A DNA stretch of 64,000 nt from Methylobacterium sp. WSM2598 (GTDB taxonomy: Bacteria > Pseudomonadota > Alphaproteobacteria > Rhizobiales > Beijerinckiaceae), in contig NZ_KB900609.1 in the NCBI RefSeq assembly GCF_000379105.1, positions 1,227,347 through 1,291,346 of the forward strand, read 5' to 3'. The stretch's first letter is position 1. Every line of letters begins with the position of its first letter. This document shows, piece after piece, positions 1 through 9,905 of the stretch. The notes beneath the pieces are model-generated. The model was not told where the DNA came from. It made no database searches and saw nothing but the letters and a program-made list of their open reading frames with translations. A program made the position numbers and the translations under genes.

Positions 1-154
1 GGCCGAGCCGGGCGGCGAGGCTCTCGCCCAGATGCGCCGCCTCCGCGGCGCAGAGCGCGAGCGCGCAGGCGAAGAGATGCGCGTCGAACGGGTCGGCGGA
101 CGGGCGGGCCGCCTCCTGGCCCGCCATCAGGGCGGCGTATCCGGGCGCGGCCAT
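1..154 (-). CDS. nifQ: NifQ, N-terminal 51 residues (cut by window edge)
   Basis: Only the N-terminus is present; the gene runs off the left edge. The ATG at 154 lies 3 bases beyond the fdxB stop codon, so the two are translationally close. The visible protein begins MAAPGYAALMAG and continues with a PFDAHLFACALAL segment, which resembles the start of NifQ proteins, where a DPFD.H..A.ALA stretch precedes the conserved domain. NifQ supplies molybdenum for FeMo-cofactor synthesis. The metal-binding C-terminal Cys motif is outside the window, so the call rests on the N-terminal pattern and on the position after fdxB, the usual place for nifQ in alphaproteobacterial clusters. Confidence 0.72.
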   Translation of the reverse strand, partial: MAAPGYAALMAGQEAARPSADPFDAHLFACALALCAAEAAHLGESLAARLG

Positions 155-157
155 GGC

Positions 158-472
158 TCAGGCCGCGATCCGGTTGGCCGGAACGTGGGTCTGGCAGGCC
201 TTGGGGCAGACCCGGGCGCAGGCGCCGCAGCCGATGCAGGCGCCCGCCTCGTCCACCACCATGACCTTGCGCACCAGTTCCCCGTCGAACTCGTCGTCGT
301 CCTCGTCGCCGACCCGGCCGAGGAGCGCGTTCTCCGCCCCGACGCCGAACAGGTGCATCACGTCGCGCGAGCACACCTTGTAGCAGCGGCCGCAGCCGAT
401 GCAGGTCTTGGCGTCGATGGCGACCAGGTAATCCGGCATCCAGGCGCGGCCGTCGCGCGTCGTGAAGGCCAT
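158..472 (-). CDS. fdxB: Ferredoxin III, 2[4Fe-4S], nif-specific (FdxB)
   Basis: A 104-residue ferredoxin with two cluster motifs: C24-X2-C27-X2-C30-X3-C34 (CIGCGRCYKVC) and a second CIGCGACARVCPKAC near the C-terminus. An acidic insert (DEDDDEFDG) separates them, as in nif-linked ferredoxin III. It is thought to donate electrons for nitrogenase or cofactor assembly. The ATG at 472 was chosen because AGAAGGAG sits 7 bases upstream; an in-frame TTG at 490 has no such site. It lies between the DUF683 gene and nifQ, all on the minus strand, and is probably co-transcribed from the nifH promoter or an internal one. Confidence 0.93.
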   Translation of the reverse strand: MAFTTRDGRAWMPDYLVAIDAKTCIGCGRCYKVCSRDVMHLFGVGAENALLGRVGDEDDDEFDGELVRKVMVVDEAGACIGCGACARVCPKACQTHVPANRIAA

Positions 473-523
473 GGCGGGGCTCCTTCTCAACGGGGGGAGG
501 GCGGCCCGCGGCCGCCCCGGGAA

Positions 524-721
524 TCAGGCCTCGGCGGCCTTGAGGGCGCGGCGCGCCGCGTCGAGGGCCTGGAACGCGTCGTAGGTCTCATGCGCCACGC
601 GCAGGATCGACTGCCAGTTGGTGGGCAGGTCCTCCGAGAGGTCGTGCAGGTTCATCTTGGCGGTGACGGACCGGGACGACAGCTTCTTGATCTCGGCCTT
701 GAGGGTCTCGATGTCGGACAT
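524..721 (-). CDS. DUF683 / CCE_0567-family small nif protein
   Basis: A 65-residue protein starting MSDIETLKAEIKKLSSR and ending in an alanine-rich helix. Its size, helical heptad character and the internal NLHDLSEDLP segment match the DUF683 (CCE_0567) family found in nif clusters between the NifX-associated gene and fdxB. Family members are small helical proteins reported to bind iron; the precise role in nitrogen fixation is not settled. The ATG at 721 lies 11 bases after the upstream gene's stop. A longer in-frame reading exists but runs through the DUF269 gene and is not used. Confidence 0.88.
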   Translation of the reverse strand: MSDIETLKAEIKKLSSRSVTAKMNLHDLSEDLPTNWQSILRVAHETYDAFQALDAARRALKAAEA

Positions 722-732
722 GCCGGCCTCCG

Positions 733-1209
733 TCAGATGCGGGCGACGTCGGGATGCGCCGCGATCATGGCGGCCGCCTCGTCGACCGCCCTGCCGCCGG
801 CCTCGGCGAGCTTGGCGAGGCTCTCGAAGCCGAAGCGGTGCACGTCGCGCAGGTACTTGTTGAGGACGATGAGCCGGCCCGCCGTGAGCAGCACGCGGCC
901 GAAACCCTCGTGGCTCATCTTCATCATCGGGCTGGCGATCAGCCCGGCGCGCGCCTCCACGGCGAGGCCCACCGCCGTGTAGAACAGCTCGACCCGCCAC
1001 AGCACGTCCGGGTCGGGATCGCCCATGATCGGGATCTGGCGGCGCTGCTCCTTCGAGACGATGAAGTCCCGCAGGAGCTGGGCGTCCGGCTTCTTCTCCC
1101 AGGCGCCGTAGCTGTCCTGGGCGCGCAGCAGCCGCACCAGGGCGGTGAGGAAGGGGGTGGCGAGGGCGGCCTCCTCGGGGGCGCGCTCCAGGGTGGCGGT
1201 CTCGGACAT
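733..1209 (-). CDS. NifX-associated nitrogen fixation protein (DUF269)
   Basis: A 158-residue protein with the features of the DUF269 family: a [17 protein letters not shown] segment near the N-terminus, then [19 protein letters not shown] and a C-terminal [18 protein letters not shown] block. The family is confined to nitrogen-fixing organisms and follows nifX, so it probably helps FeMo-cofactor handling, though the biochemistry is unproven. The ATG at 1209 is preceded by a GGAGAG Shine-Dalgarno. It is separated from nifX by 217 bases that hold a direct repeat, which is unusual inside a nif operon. Confidence 0.93.
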   Translation of the reverse strand: MSETATLERAPEEAALATPFLTALVRLLRAQDSYGAWEKKPDAQLLRDFIVSKEQRRQIPIMGDPDPDVLWRVELFYTAVGLAVEARAGLIASPMMKMSHEGFGRVLLTAGRLIVLNKYLRDVHRFGFESLAKLAEAGGRAVDEAAAMIAAHPDVARI

Positions 1210-1259
1210 GGTCGGTCTCTCCGGGGTCGTGCGGTCGCCATCGGCGATCGGATCAACCG

Positions 1260-1388
1260 AAATCCGACGGATTGCTTCGCCATGCGGATTTCGGCTTCGC
1301 TCAAGCGCCGCGCGGGCTTGGCATACGAAATCCGACGGATTGCTTCGCCATGCGGATTTCGGCTTCGCTCAAGCGCCGCGCGGGCTTG
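1260..1388. repeat. Two identical 61-bp copies of a dispersed intergenic repeat
   Basis: Bases 1260-1320 and 1328-1388 are identical and separated by 7 bases (period 68). Each begins AAATCCGACGGATTGC and ends CGCGCGGGCTTG, matching parts of the repeats at about 9497, 15269, 40469 and 50411. The copies sit between the DUF269 gene and nifX, within what should be a continuous nif transcript. This copy lacks the long palindrome seen in the other loci. Confidence 0.9.
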
Positions 1389-1426
1389 TGAGGCGCTGTC
1401 CGAACGGTGATCGTCCGGACGGCGAA

Positions 1427-1921
1427 TCAGTCCTCGTCGTCGGCGAAGGAGGGTTCGGGGGCGGTCACGCCGGACGCGGCCAGCACCTTGCGCAGCCAGG
1501 GCGGGGGCGCGCCCGCCAGCATGGCGCGGGTGCGCTCCAGCACGGCCTCGATCGGCTGCGCCTGCGCGATCTTGATCGGGTGGATCTTCGCCGTGACGAC
1601 CTTGGCGGCGGAGGGGCCGCCGATCGCGAGGCAGAACAGCAGGTGGCAGCCGCGCAGGGCCTCGACCTTCGGGGTGATGCGGTCGTCGCCGTCGGTCCGG
1701 TGCCGGCCGCCCTCGTCGGAGACCTCCTCGAAGGTGACCGCCTCGACGAAGCTCCAGCCCCGCACGGTCACGTCGTAGAGCGCGAAGCGCCGCGCCGAGC
1801 CGAAATGGGCGTTGAGGCTCTTCAGGTCCTGGGTGGCGATGGCGACGCGCAAGGCCGGGCCGGCGGCCTGCTCCGCCGGCTCCTCGCTCTCAACGAGCCG
1901 CAATCTGCGCAAGGCCGTCAT
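1427..1921 (-). CDS. nifX: NifX, FeMo-cofactor precursor carrier
   Basis: A 164-residue protein with the NifX/NifB-C-terminal (dinitrogenase iron-molybdenum cofactor) fold: ALRVAIATQDLKSLNAHFG near the N-terminus, then HLLFCLAIGGPSAAKVV and a C-terminal GAPPPWLRKVL segment. NifX binds NifB-co or VK-cluster and passes it to NifEN during cofactor synthesis. The ATG at 1921 has GGGGAG 6 bases upstream; an in-frame GTG at 1939 lacks one. The start overlaps the end of nifN by 32 bases, which implies translational coupling. The acidic tail (FADDED) is normal for the family. Confidence 0.95.
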   Translation of the reverse strand: MTALRRLRLVESEEPAEQAAGPALRVAIATQDLKSLNAHFGSARRFALYDVTVRGWSFVEAVTFEEVSDEGGRHRTDGDDRITPKVEALRGCHLLFCLAIGGPSAAKVVTAKIHPIKIAQAQPIEAVLERTRAMLAGAPPPWLRKVLAASGVTAPEPSFADDED

Positions 1922-3272
1922 GGGATTCTCCCCGGTCACGGAACGGATTGAGGGATTGGGGGGTGGGCTCGCGGCGGTTGGCCTGGACCAGGTTCGCCAC
2001 CTCGAAGATCAGGTCGCGGGTGCCCTCGTGGCCGATCGAGAGCCGGTGCGGGGAGCCGAGCCGGTCGAAGATCGGGAAGCCCACCCGCATCAGCGGGATG
2101 CCGAGGCGCTCGGAGGCCTGGCGCCCGTGGCTGTGGGTGACGAGGAGGTCGCAGCCCGACGCCCGGGCCTCGAGATCGCCGAGATCGCCGACGAACACCG
2201 TCTCGGCCGGGACCCGGGCGAGGATCGGACTGTCGCCCGCGGTGGTCACGGCGAGCGCGACGGTGGCGCCGAGCCCGGCGAAGAAGCTGGCGAGCCCGTA
2301 GAGCAGGTCCGGCTCGGCCGCGATCGCCACCCGCAGGCCGCCGATGTGGAAATGCCCGTCGAGGAGCGCGTCCTCGAGCTGGCTGCGCCGCCGCCGCAGG
2401 GCGGCCGGGACCGGCTTGCCCGAGAGGGAGGCGAGGAGCGCGACGTAGCGGTCCGCCGCCTTGAGGCCGGTCAGCGTGTCGAGGACCGTGAAGGGCACGC
2501 CGGTGCGGGCCTCGAGCAGGGCGGCCGCCCCGCGCACGTGCTCGGCGAGCGCGATCGTGTGCAGGGCCCGGCCCATGCCGCGGATCGCCGCGACCGGCGT
2601 GCCGCCGTAGCTCGTCGGGATCCAGCGCGCCGGCACCGTGCCGTCGAGGGAGCCGGCGATGTCGGGCAGGATCACCGGTTCGAGCCCGAAGGCGAGCGCG
2701 CTCTCGCGCAGGAACTCGACATCCGCCACCGTGTGGTGCTGGCCCGGCAGGATGTTGATCCGGTTGAGGGCGGCGACGCGGCTTTCGGCCTCCGGCACGA
2801 CCTGCGCGATGGTGGCGCAGACCGCCTTGGCCCAGCCCTCCTCCATGGCGCCGGCGAAGTCCGGCGTCTGGGCGAGGACCAGCTCGGTCTCGCCGAGGGT
2901 CTCGGCGTGGCGCCCGCGGATCAGGGCGAGGTCGCCGGAGAAATGCTCGCCGCGCGTCTCGACCAGCGCCGTGGTGCAGATGCCGATCAGGCTCGGCCCG
3001 GTGCGGGTCTTGAGGGTGAGGATCGCCTCCTCCAGGTGGTCGGCGCCGCCGAGCACCGTGGCGACCTCGTCCATCGCGGTGGTCTGGAGCGGGACCGTCT
3101 CCTTGAAGTGCCGCACCAGCAGGACGAGCGCGAAGGAGGTGCAGCCCTGCGAGCCGTGGAAGAGCGGCATGGCGCCCTCGATGCCCAGGAAGGCCAGGGC
3201 CGCGCCGAGGGGCTGGGAGGATTTCAGCGGGTTGGTGGCGACCGCCTTGGCGAGCGGGGTGACCGGATTCAC
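1890..3272 (-). CDS. nifN: Nitrogenase iron-molybdenum cofactor biosynthesis protein NifN
   Basis: A 460-residue NifK paralogue, the beta-like subunit of the NifEN scaffold on which FeMo-cofactor is completed. Diagnostic segments are NPLKSSQPLGAALAFLGIEG, the MPLFHGSQGCTSFALVL block with the cluster cysteine, and GICTTALVETRG. A GTG start at 3272 is chosen because AGGAGG lies 5 bases upstream, 11 bases after the nifE stop; the frame is open upstream but runs back into nifE. Its length is typical. It acts as an alpha2-beta2 complex with NifE in the cytoplasm. Confidence 0.96.
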   Translation of the reverse strand: MNPVTPLAKAVATNPLKSSQPLGAALAFLGIEGAMPLFHGSQGCTSFALVLLVRHFKETVPLQTTAMDEVATVLGGADHLEEAILTLKTRTGPSLIGICTTALVETRGEHFSGDLALIRGRHAETLGETELVLAQTPDFAGAMEEGWAKAVCATIAQVVPEAESRVAALNRINILPGQHHTVADVEFLRESALAFGLEPVILPDIAGSLDGTVPARWIPTSYGGTPVAAIRGMGRALHTIALAEHVRGAAALLEARTGVPFTVLDTLTGLKAADRYVALLASLSGKPVPAALRRRRSQLEDALLDGHFHIGGLRVAIAAEPDLLYGLASFFAGLGATVALAVTTAGDSPILARVPAETVFVGDLGDLEARASGCDLLVTHSHGRQASERLGIPLMRVGFPIFDRLGSPHRLSIGHEGTRDLIFEVANLVQANRREPTPQSLNPFRDRGESHDGLAQIAAR

Positions 3273-3282
3273 GGCGTCCTCC

Positions 3283-4794
3283 TCAGCACTCGGCCATGTC
3301 GTCGGCGCCCGCACCGGCGAACTTCCTGCGGTGATGGGCCAGGAAGGCGGGATCCGCGGCGGGATCCCGGCCGGGCTCCGCGCGCGGGGCCGCCCCGGCC
3401 TCGGTCAGCCGCCCCTCGGCGTCCCAGGGCGCGGGATCGCGCAGGTCGGCCCAGATCGGGTTCGAGAGGGCGAGGTCGATGCGCCGGACGAGCTCCACCA
3501 TGCCGTCGTAGCCCGCATACGCGACATGCCGCTCCTGGTTGATGTCGAGCCAGGGCATCTTCGCCTTGAGCGCGATGAACTGCGTCCGCCCGCCCGACAG
3601 CATGATGTCGGCCTCGTGCGAGGCCAGCTTCGCGTAGAGGTCGCGCGGGGCCATGCTCTCGAACATGTGGTTCTCGTCCTTCAGGAGCTGCTTGATCCGC
3701 TCCTTGTCCTCGGCGGTCGACTTCTTGACCGAGGTGCCGACGATCTCGACGCCGATCTCCATCAGCGCCGCCACCACCGACCACGACTTGACCCCGCCGG
3801 TGTTGAGCAGGACCCGCTTGCCCTGGAGCCGCGGCCGGAACGCCTCCAGCCGCGCCCAGGCCCGGGCCTCCTCCTCGGCGATCAGGGCCTCGGTGCGGTC
3901 GAGGAGGTCGGAGGGCGCGCCCCGCCCGACCAGCAGCCGGGCGGTCTGGCGCAGGGCGTCCGAGGTGTCGGAGATGCCGTAGAAGGAGCCCTCGAAGAAG
4001 GGGATGCCCCAGCGCTCCTCCATCTTGCGCGCGAGATTGATGAGGGCGGTCGAGCATTCCATCATCGTCGCCCGCGCCGTGTGGGCGGCCGCGACCTCGC
4101 GGTAGCGCGCGTCGCCCGGGATGCAGGCGCGGATGCGGATGCCGAGCCGCTCGAAGAGCGGGCGCACCGCCCAGAACTCGCCCGCGAGGTTGAACTCGCC
4201 CAGGATGTTGATGTCGGTGGGGCCGACGTCGTCGGGCTCGACCGTGCCGATGACGTGGTCGAGCAGCGCCTCGCCGGCGAGCTTGTTGCCGAGATTCTTC
4301 GAGCCGACGAAGCCCGGCGCGTTCACGGGGATCACCGGCAACCCGCAGGTCTCGGAGGCCTTGGCGCAGACCGCCTCGATGTCGTCGCCGATCAGGGCGG
4401 TGACGCAGGTGGAGTAGACGAAAATCGCCGGGGGCGCGTAGGTGCGGGCGATCTCGCGCACGGCCCGGTAGAGCTTCCTCTCGCCCTGGCCCATCACCAC
4501 GTCGAGTTCGGTGAGGTCGGTGGTGAAGCTGCGCCGCCAGAGGTCGGAGCCGGAGGAGCCCGCCCCGCGATTGTCCCAGCTGTTGCCCTCGCAGGCGAGG
4601 GGCGCGTGGATCAGGTGGGCGACGTCGGTGATCGGCTGCAGCACGATCTTGGCCCCGTCGAAGGCGCAGCCGCCCGCCGCCGCCCCGGGGGTGAGGGGCT
4701 TCGTGCAGCCCTTCTTGCGCTCCTTGGCGCCCTTGGCTTGGTTCTTCTCGCAACCGGGCTCGTTGAACACGTCCGCGATTTTGTCCTTGAGCAT
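3283..4794 (-). CDS. nifE: Nitrogenase iron-molybdenum cofactor biosynthesis protein NifE
   Basis: A 503-residue NifD paralogue. The N-terminus has the NifE-type cysteine region (NEPGCEKN, KKGCTKPLTPGAAAGGCAF), then HAPLACEGNSWDNRG and YSTCVTALIGDD, the cluster ligand regions. With NifN it forms the scaffold that converts the NifB product to FeMo-cofactor. The ATG at 4794 has GGAGG 8 bases upstream. A much longer open frame continues upstream through nifK out of frame and is an artefact of high GC. The gene begins 71 bases after the nifK stop, across a strong hairpin. Confidence 0.97.
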   Translation of the reverse strand: MLKDKIADVFNEPGCEKNQAKGAKERKKGCTKPLTPGAAAGGCAFDGAKIVLQPITDVAHLIHAPLACEGNSWDNRGAGSSGSDLWRRSFTTDLTELDVVMGQGERKLYRAVREIARTYAPPAIFVYSTCVTALIGDDIEAVCAKASETCGLPVIPVNAPGFVGSKNLGNKLAGEALLDHVIGTVEPDDVGPTDINILGEFNLAGEFWAVRPLFERLGIRIRACIPGDARYREVAAAHTARATMMECSTALINLARKMEERWGIPFFEGSFYGISDTSDALRQTARLLVGRGAPSDLLDRTEALIAEEEARAWARLEAFRPRLQGKRVLLNTGGVKSWSVVAALMEIGVEIVGTSVKKSTAEDKERIKQLLKDENHMFESMAPRDLYAKLASHEADIMLSGGRTQFIALKAKMPWLDINQERHVAYAGYDGMVELVRRIDLALSNPIWADLRDPAPWDAEGRLTEAGAAPRAEPGRDPAADPAFLAHHRRKFAGAGADDMAEC

Positions 4795-4830
4795 GGCCCT
4801 GCCTCCGGATCCGGTCGGACATCTGCGAGG

Positions 4831-4857
4831 GCGGCACCGGCGCCGGGCCGGTGCCGC
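4831..4857 (-). other. GC-rich hairpin between nifK and nifE
   Basis: Bases 4831-4841 (GCGGCACCGGC) and 4847-4857 form a perfect 11-bp stem around a 5-base loop, starting 9 bases after the nifK stop in the direction of transcription. There is no T-run, so it is not a standard intrinsic terminator. Position suggests a 3'-end stabiliser or partial attenuator that sets nifHDK above nifENX expression. That role is inference. Confidence 0.6.
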
Positions 4858-4865
4858 CGCGGCGC

Positions 4866-6404
4866 TCAGCGGGTGAGGTCGAACGAGTAGTCGGTCTTGG
4901 CCGGGTCGATGGTGTCCTGATCGAGCTTGTCGAAGATCTTGTCGAGGATCGTCGTCAGCAGGCGCAGGCCGCCCTGGTAGCCCATCACCGGGAAGCGGTG
5001 GTGGTGGTGCCGGTCGAAGATCGGGAAGGCGGTGCGGATCAGCGGCGTGCCGGTGTCGCGCTCCAGGTACTTGGCGTAGGAATTGCCCAGCACGAAATCG
5101 ACCGGCTCGGTGAAGAGCAGCGAGCGCAGGTGCCAGAGGTCCTTGCCGGCCCAGACCTGGCCGCTGGCGCCGAAGGGCGAGGAGGCGAGGAGCGCCTGCA
5201 TCTCCTCCTCCCAGGCCTTGGTGCCGTTGGTGGCGAGGCAGTGGATCGGCTCGCCGCCGGTCTCCATGACGAAGCGCGCGAGGCCGTAGACCACGTCCGG
5301 GTCGCCGAAGATCGCGTACCTCTTGCCGTGCAGCCAGGACTGGCTGTCCGCCATGGCGTCGATGAGCCGGCCACGCTCCATCGTGATCGCCTCGGGGATC
5401 GGCCGGCCGCTCAGTTCCGAGATCTTGAGCAGGAGCTCGTCGGTGCCGCGCACCCCGAGCGGGTAGTGGAAGCTGTGGGTCTCCTGGCCCTGCTCCGCCG
5501 CGTAGTCGAGGGTCTTGCGCGTGCAGTACTTCTGCAGCGAGAGGGTCGCCTTGGCGTTCAGCGCGGCGGCGACGTCCTCGAGCCTGGTGCCGCCCGAATA
5601 CATCCGGAACTCGCCGTCCGAGGGGGTGTCGTAGGTGTCGGAGGCGTCCTGGATCAGCGTGTAGGAGACCCCGATCAGGTCGAGCAGGCGCTTCAGCTCG
5701 CGGTTGTTGCCGACGCAGAACCCGTCGAAGCCCGGGATCAGGTTGAGTCCCTCGCCGGCGCTGCGGGTCCTGCCCTTCCAGAAATGCTCCAGCACGCCCT
5801 TGATCATGTTGTCGTAGCCGTCGACGTGGCTGCCCACGAAGGCCGGGGTATGGGCGAAGGGAACGTCGTAATCCTGCGGCACCGACCCCTTGGTCTTGGC
5901 GTTCTGGATGAAGGCGTGCAGGTCGTCGCCGATCACCTCGGCCATGCAGGTGGTCGAGACCGCGATCATCTTCGGGTCGTAGAGCGAGTAGGTGTTGGCG
6001 AGGCCGTCGATCATGTTGTTGAGGCCGCCGAACACCGCCGCGTCCTCGGTCATCGAGGAGGAGACCGCCGAGGACGGCTCCTTGAAGTGGCGCGACAGGT
6101 GGGAGCGGTAATAGGCGACGCAACCCTGCGAGCCGTGCACGAAGCTCATCGTGCGCTCGAAGCCGGCCGCCGCGAAGACCGCGCCGAGCGGCTGGCAGGC
6201 CTTGGCCGGGTTCACCACCAGGGCCTCGCGGGCGAGGTTCTTCTCGCGGTACTCCCAGGTCCTGGCGTAGTCGCGCTGCGCCTCGACCGCCTCGCCGGAG
6301 GCCGGGCACTCGAACTGCTCGCGCTTGCGGGCGAACATCTCCTGGTATTCGGGCTGACGGAACAGGGGTGCGTGATCGAGCACCCGGTCGGCGGATTGGG
6401 GCAT
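4866..6404 (-). CDS. nifK: Nitrogenase molybdenum-iron protein beta chain
   Basis: A 512-residue NifK. P-cluster cysteines are visible in [33 protein letters not shown] and [12 protein letters not shown], and the C-terminal [20 protein letters not shown] segment is typical. With NifD it forms the alpha2-beta2 dinitrogenase that reduces N2 with electrons from NifH. The ATG at 6404 is preceded by AAGGAG with 9-base spacing; a longer in-frame reading upstream has no ribosome site and no family similarity. It is 100 bases downstream of nifD on the same transcript. Confidence 0.98.
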   Translation of the reverse strand: MPQSADRVLDHAPLFRQPEYQEMFARKREQFECPASGEAVEAQRDYARTWEYREKNLAREALVVNPAKACQPLGAVFAAAGFERTMSFVHGSQGCVAYYRSHLSRHFKEPSSAVSSSMTEDAAVFGGLNNMIDGLANTYSLYDPKMIAVSTTCMAEVIGDDLHAFIQNAKTKGSVPQDYDVPFAHTPAFVGSHVDGYDNMIKGVLEHFWKGRTRSAGEGLNLIPGFDGFCVGNNRELKRLLDLIGVSYTLIQDASDTYDTPSDGEFRMYSGGTRLEDVAAALNAKATLSLQKYCTRKTLDYAAEQGQETHSFHYPLGVRGTDELLLKISELSGRPIPEAITMERGRLIDAMADSQSWLHGKRYAIFGDPDVVYGLARFVMETGGEPIHCLATNGTKAWEEEMQALLASSPFGASGQVWAGKDLWHLRSLLFTEPVDFVLGNSYAKYLERDTGTPLIRTAFPIFDRHHHHRFPVMGYQGGLRLLTTILDKIFDKLDQDTIDPAKTDYSFDLTR

Positions 6405-6504
6405 CGGAACGGCTCCTTGGCTCGCGGCCGCGCCATACGGCGGCGCGCATCGGTCGGAACACACGGGAGGGGAGCCCGCGGCGGGGGCGCCGCGAGGCGC
6501 GGTG

Positions 6505-8022
6505 CTACTCGGCGGCGTCCAGGAACGCCGGGGCCGGCTTCGCCTTCCAGGGCGCGTCGAACAGGCCCCAGACCGGGTTGTTGATCGCCAGGTCCATGTC
6601 GCGGGCGAAGATCGCGAACCCGTCGTAGCCGTGGTACGGGCCCGAATAGTCCCACGAGTGCATCTGCCGGAACGGGATGCCCATCTTCTGGACCGGGTAC
6701 TTCTCCTTGATGCCGGAGCCGACGAGGTCGGGCCGGATCTTCTCGATAAACTTCTCCAGCTCGTAGCCGGTGACGTCGTCGTAGATCAGCGTGCCGTTCT
6801 TCACGTAGTGGCCGGTGCGCTGGTAGTCGTCGTTGTGGGCGAACTCGTAGCCGGTGCCCGCGATCTCCATGCCGAGATCCTCGTAGGCGGTGATCACGTG
6901 GCGCGGGCGCAGGCCGCCGACGTAGAGCATGACGCTCTTGCCCTTCAGGCGCGGGCCGTACTTGGCGATCACGGCATCGACGAGCGGCTGGTACTTGGCG
7001 ATCACCGCCTCCGCCTTCTCCTCGATCTCGGGGCCGAAGTGCTTGGCGATCTTGCGCAGCGAGGCCGCGATCTGGGACGGGCCGAAGAAGTTGTACTCCG
7101 TCCACGGGATCGCGTACTTCTCCTCCATGTAGCGGCAGATGTAGTTCATCGACCGGTAGCAGTGGATGAGGTTGAGCTTGGCCTTCGGGGCCCGCTCGAT
7201 CTCGGCCAGGGTGGCGTCGCCCGACCAGTTGCCGACGATGCGCAGCCCCATCTCCTCCAGCAGGATGCGGGAGGCCCAGGCGTCGCCGCCGATGTTGTAG
7301 TCGCCGATCACGTTGACGTCGTAGGGCGTGCCCTCGAAGGCGATCTCGCCGTCCTGCTTCTCGAACACCCAGTCGCGGATCGCGTCGTTGGCGATGTGGT
7401 GGCCGAGGGACTGCGACACGCCGCGGAAGCCCTCGCAGCGGACCGGCACCACGGTCTTGCCGATCTCCTTCTTCTTCTTCCTGGCCACCGCCTCGATGTC
7501 GTCGCCGATCAGGCCGATCGGGCATTCCGACTGGATCGTGACGCCGTGATTGAGCGGGAACAGGCTCTCGATCTCGGAGATGACCTTGTCGAGCTTCTTG
7601 TCGCCGCCGAAGACGATATCCTTCTCCTGGAAGTCGGAGGTGAACTGCATCGTCACGAAGGTGTCGATCCCGGTCGTGCCGATGTAGTAGTTGCGGCGCT
7701 GCGACCAGGAATACTGGCCGCAGCCGACCGGCCCGTGCGAGATGTGGACCATGTCCTTGACCGGTCCCCAGACCACGCCCTTGGAGCCGGCATAGGCGCA
7801 GCCCCGGATGGTCATGACGCCCGGAATGGACTTGATGTTGGACTTCACGTCGCACTCGGTGAGGAGCGTCTCCTCCGCGGGCGCGGTCTCCTCGGCGCCG
7901 GCCGGGGTGGCGACCGAGAGGTGCTTGCGGCGGCGCTTGGCGAACTTGTCGGGGTAGGCGGCCAGCACGTCCTCGATGATCTTCTCGTGGAGTGCGCCGT
8001 CGTTCTCGTAATCGAGGCTCAT
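6505..8022 (-). CDS. nifD: Nitrogenase molybdenum-iron protein alpha chain
   Basis: A 505-residue NifD. P-cluster ligands are C75 ([10 protein letters not shown]), C101 ([10 protein letters not shown]) and the cysteine of [11 protein letters not shown]. The FeMo-cofactor cysteine is in [17 protein letters not shown], and the cofactor histidine is in [17 protein letters not shown]. The subunit holds the active site for N2 reduction. The ATG at 8022 is preceded by GGAAGG. It lies 154 bases downstream of nifH across a palindrome-rich, extremely GC-rich spacer. Confidence 0.98.
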   Translation of the reverse strand: MSLDYENDGALHEKIIEDVLAAYPDKFAKRRRKHLSVATPAGAEETAPAEETLLTECDVKSNIKSIPGVMTIRGCAYAGSKGVVWGPVKDMVHISHGPVGCGQYSWSQRRNYYIGTTGIDTFVTMQFTSDFQEKDIVFGGDKKLDKVISEIESLFPLNHGVTIQSECPIGLIGDDIEAVARKKKKEIGKTVVPVRCEGFRGVSQSLGHHIANDAIRDWVFEKQDGEIAFEGTPYDVNVIGDYNIGGDAWASRILLEEMGLRIVGNWSGDATLAEIERAPKAKLNLIHCYRSMNYICRYMEEKYAIPWTEYNFFGPSQIAASLRKIAKHFGPEIEEKAEAVIAKYQPLVDAVIAKYGPRLKGKSVMLYVGGLRPRHVITAYEDLGMEIAGTGYEFAHNDDYQRTGHYVKNGTLIYDDVTGYELEKFIEKIRPDLVGSGIKEKYPVQKMGIPFRQMHSWDYSGPYHGYDGFAIFARDMDLAINNPVWGLFDAPWKAKPAPAFLDAAE

Positions 8023-8140
8023 GGCAGTCGACCTTCCGTGCTGGCAGGGCCGGGGCGGCCGTCGAGCCGCGCGCCGGGAGGGAGCGGCCGCGGGGGAGCA
8101 GCCGCGCGGGAGCGGCCGCGGCCGCGGGAAGCAGCCGCGG

Positions 8141-8162
8141 GGGAGCGGCCGCGGCCGCTCCC
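8141..8162. other. Perfect 22-bp palindrome in the nifH-nifD spacer
   Basis: Bases 8141-8162 read the same on both strands (half-site GGGAGCGGCCG). The spacer at 8060-8162 also contains several repeats of GAGC(A/G)GCCGCGG type. Without a T-tract it is unlikely to terminate transcription. A stable hairpin just after nifH is the kind of element that can protect the nifH message so that more NifH than NifDK is made; this is inference. Confidence 0.6.
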
Positions 8163-8176
8163 GGTGGCGCGTCGGA

Positions 8177-9217
<1,041 letters not shown>

Positions 9218-9265
9218 TCAGTAGCTTATGGCAGCAGAGGGGGATTGGCGCAGACGCCACCGGGC

Positions 9266-9281
9266 TGTTGGGAACCCGACA
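9266..9281. promoter_or_regulatory. NifA upstream activator site
   Basis: TGT-TGGGAACCCG-ACA matches the TGT-N10-ACA consensus for NifA binding. It is centred about 87 bases upstream of the -24 element, a normal distance for an enhancer that contacts sigma-54 polymerase by looping. Its inner bases resemble the two sites at 11800 and 11841. Confidence 0.85.
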
Positions 9282-9496
9282 AACTCCGACAGCCCCGGCG
9301 GCGGGAGAGGGCGGCGCGCGCGATGCGGGCGCGGCCGGGAGGGGGCGCTGCGGCCGCGCAGCGTTCCTCGTGCGGAGAGGCTGAAGACCGCGCGCCGTCC
9401 GGAACCATCACCCCGCCGGACCTCAAGCATGTGTCCGGGGCCGCGGACCTGCCCGGCCGGGACCGAGATCGAGGAACGGCTCACGAGGCCGTCATG

Positions 9497-9633
9497 TCAT
9501 ACGACATCCGACGGATTGCTTCGCCATCTCCGATTTCGGCAATGCGGATGTCGGCTTCGCTCAGGCGCCGCGCTCAGGCGCCGCGCAGGCGCGTGATCCG
9601 GGATCCGCTTCGATCAAGCGGATCCCGGATCAC
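9497..9633. repeat. Dispersed palindromic intergenic repeat (copy 2)
   Basis: Begins CATACGACATCCGACGGATTG, carries the CGGCTTCGCTCAGGCGCCGC block (with the CTCAGGCGCCGCG segment duplicated), and ends in a perfect inverted repeat: 18-bp arms at 9593-9610 and 9616-9633 around a 5-base loop. It lies upstream of the nifH control region. The rest of 9282-9905, between the NifA site and the modD stop, shows no gene or other recognisable signal. Confidence 0.85.
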
Positions 9634-9905
9634 GGCCTCCCGACCTTTTCTCACGCTGGGGAAGGATGGGGCTGCGGCAGGCAGCGCGCCATGATCTGCC
9701 GGAGATCGGATCACGGCGGAGCCGGACGAGCGATCGTCGGCCTCGGAGGCGCGGTGCGCGTGCCGCGTCCGGCCCGCCCCGTCGCTTTCCCCTGCGAGAC
9801 CGGTTCAGGATCATCAGGCAGGCGATCGTCGGGCGGTTCTCCGGTCCGGCGGGGTCGGCGCGCGGGGTGGCGGATCGCGTCCCCGCCGAACCGGACGGCA
9901 GCCCC

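Noticed and set aside
3283..6462. A 1059-codon open frame spanning nifE and the nifK region
   Set aside because: Only the nifE part is real; upstream of 4794 it is nifK read in the wrong frame, a product of the very high GC.
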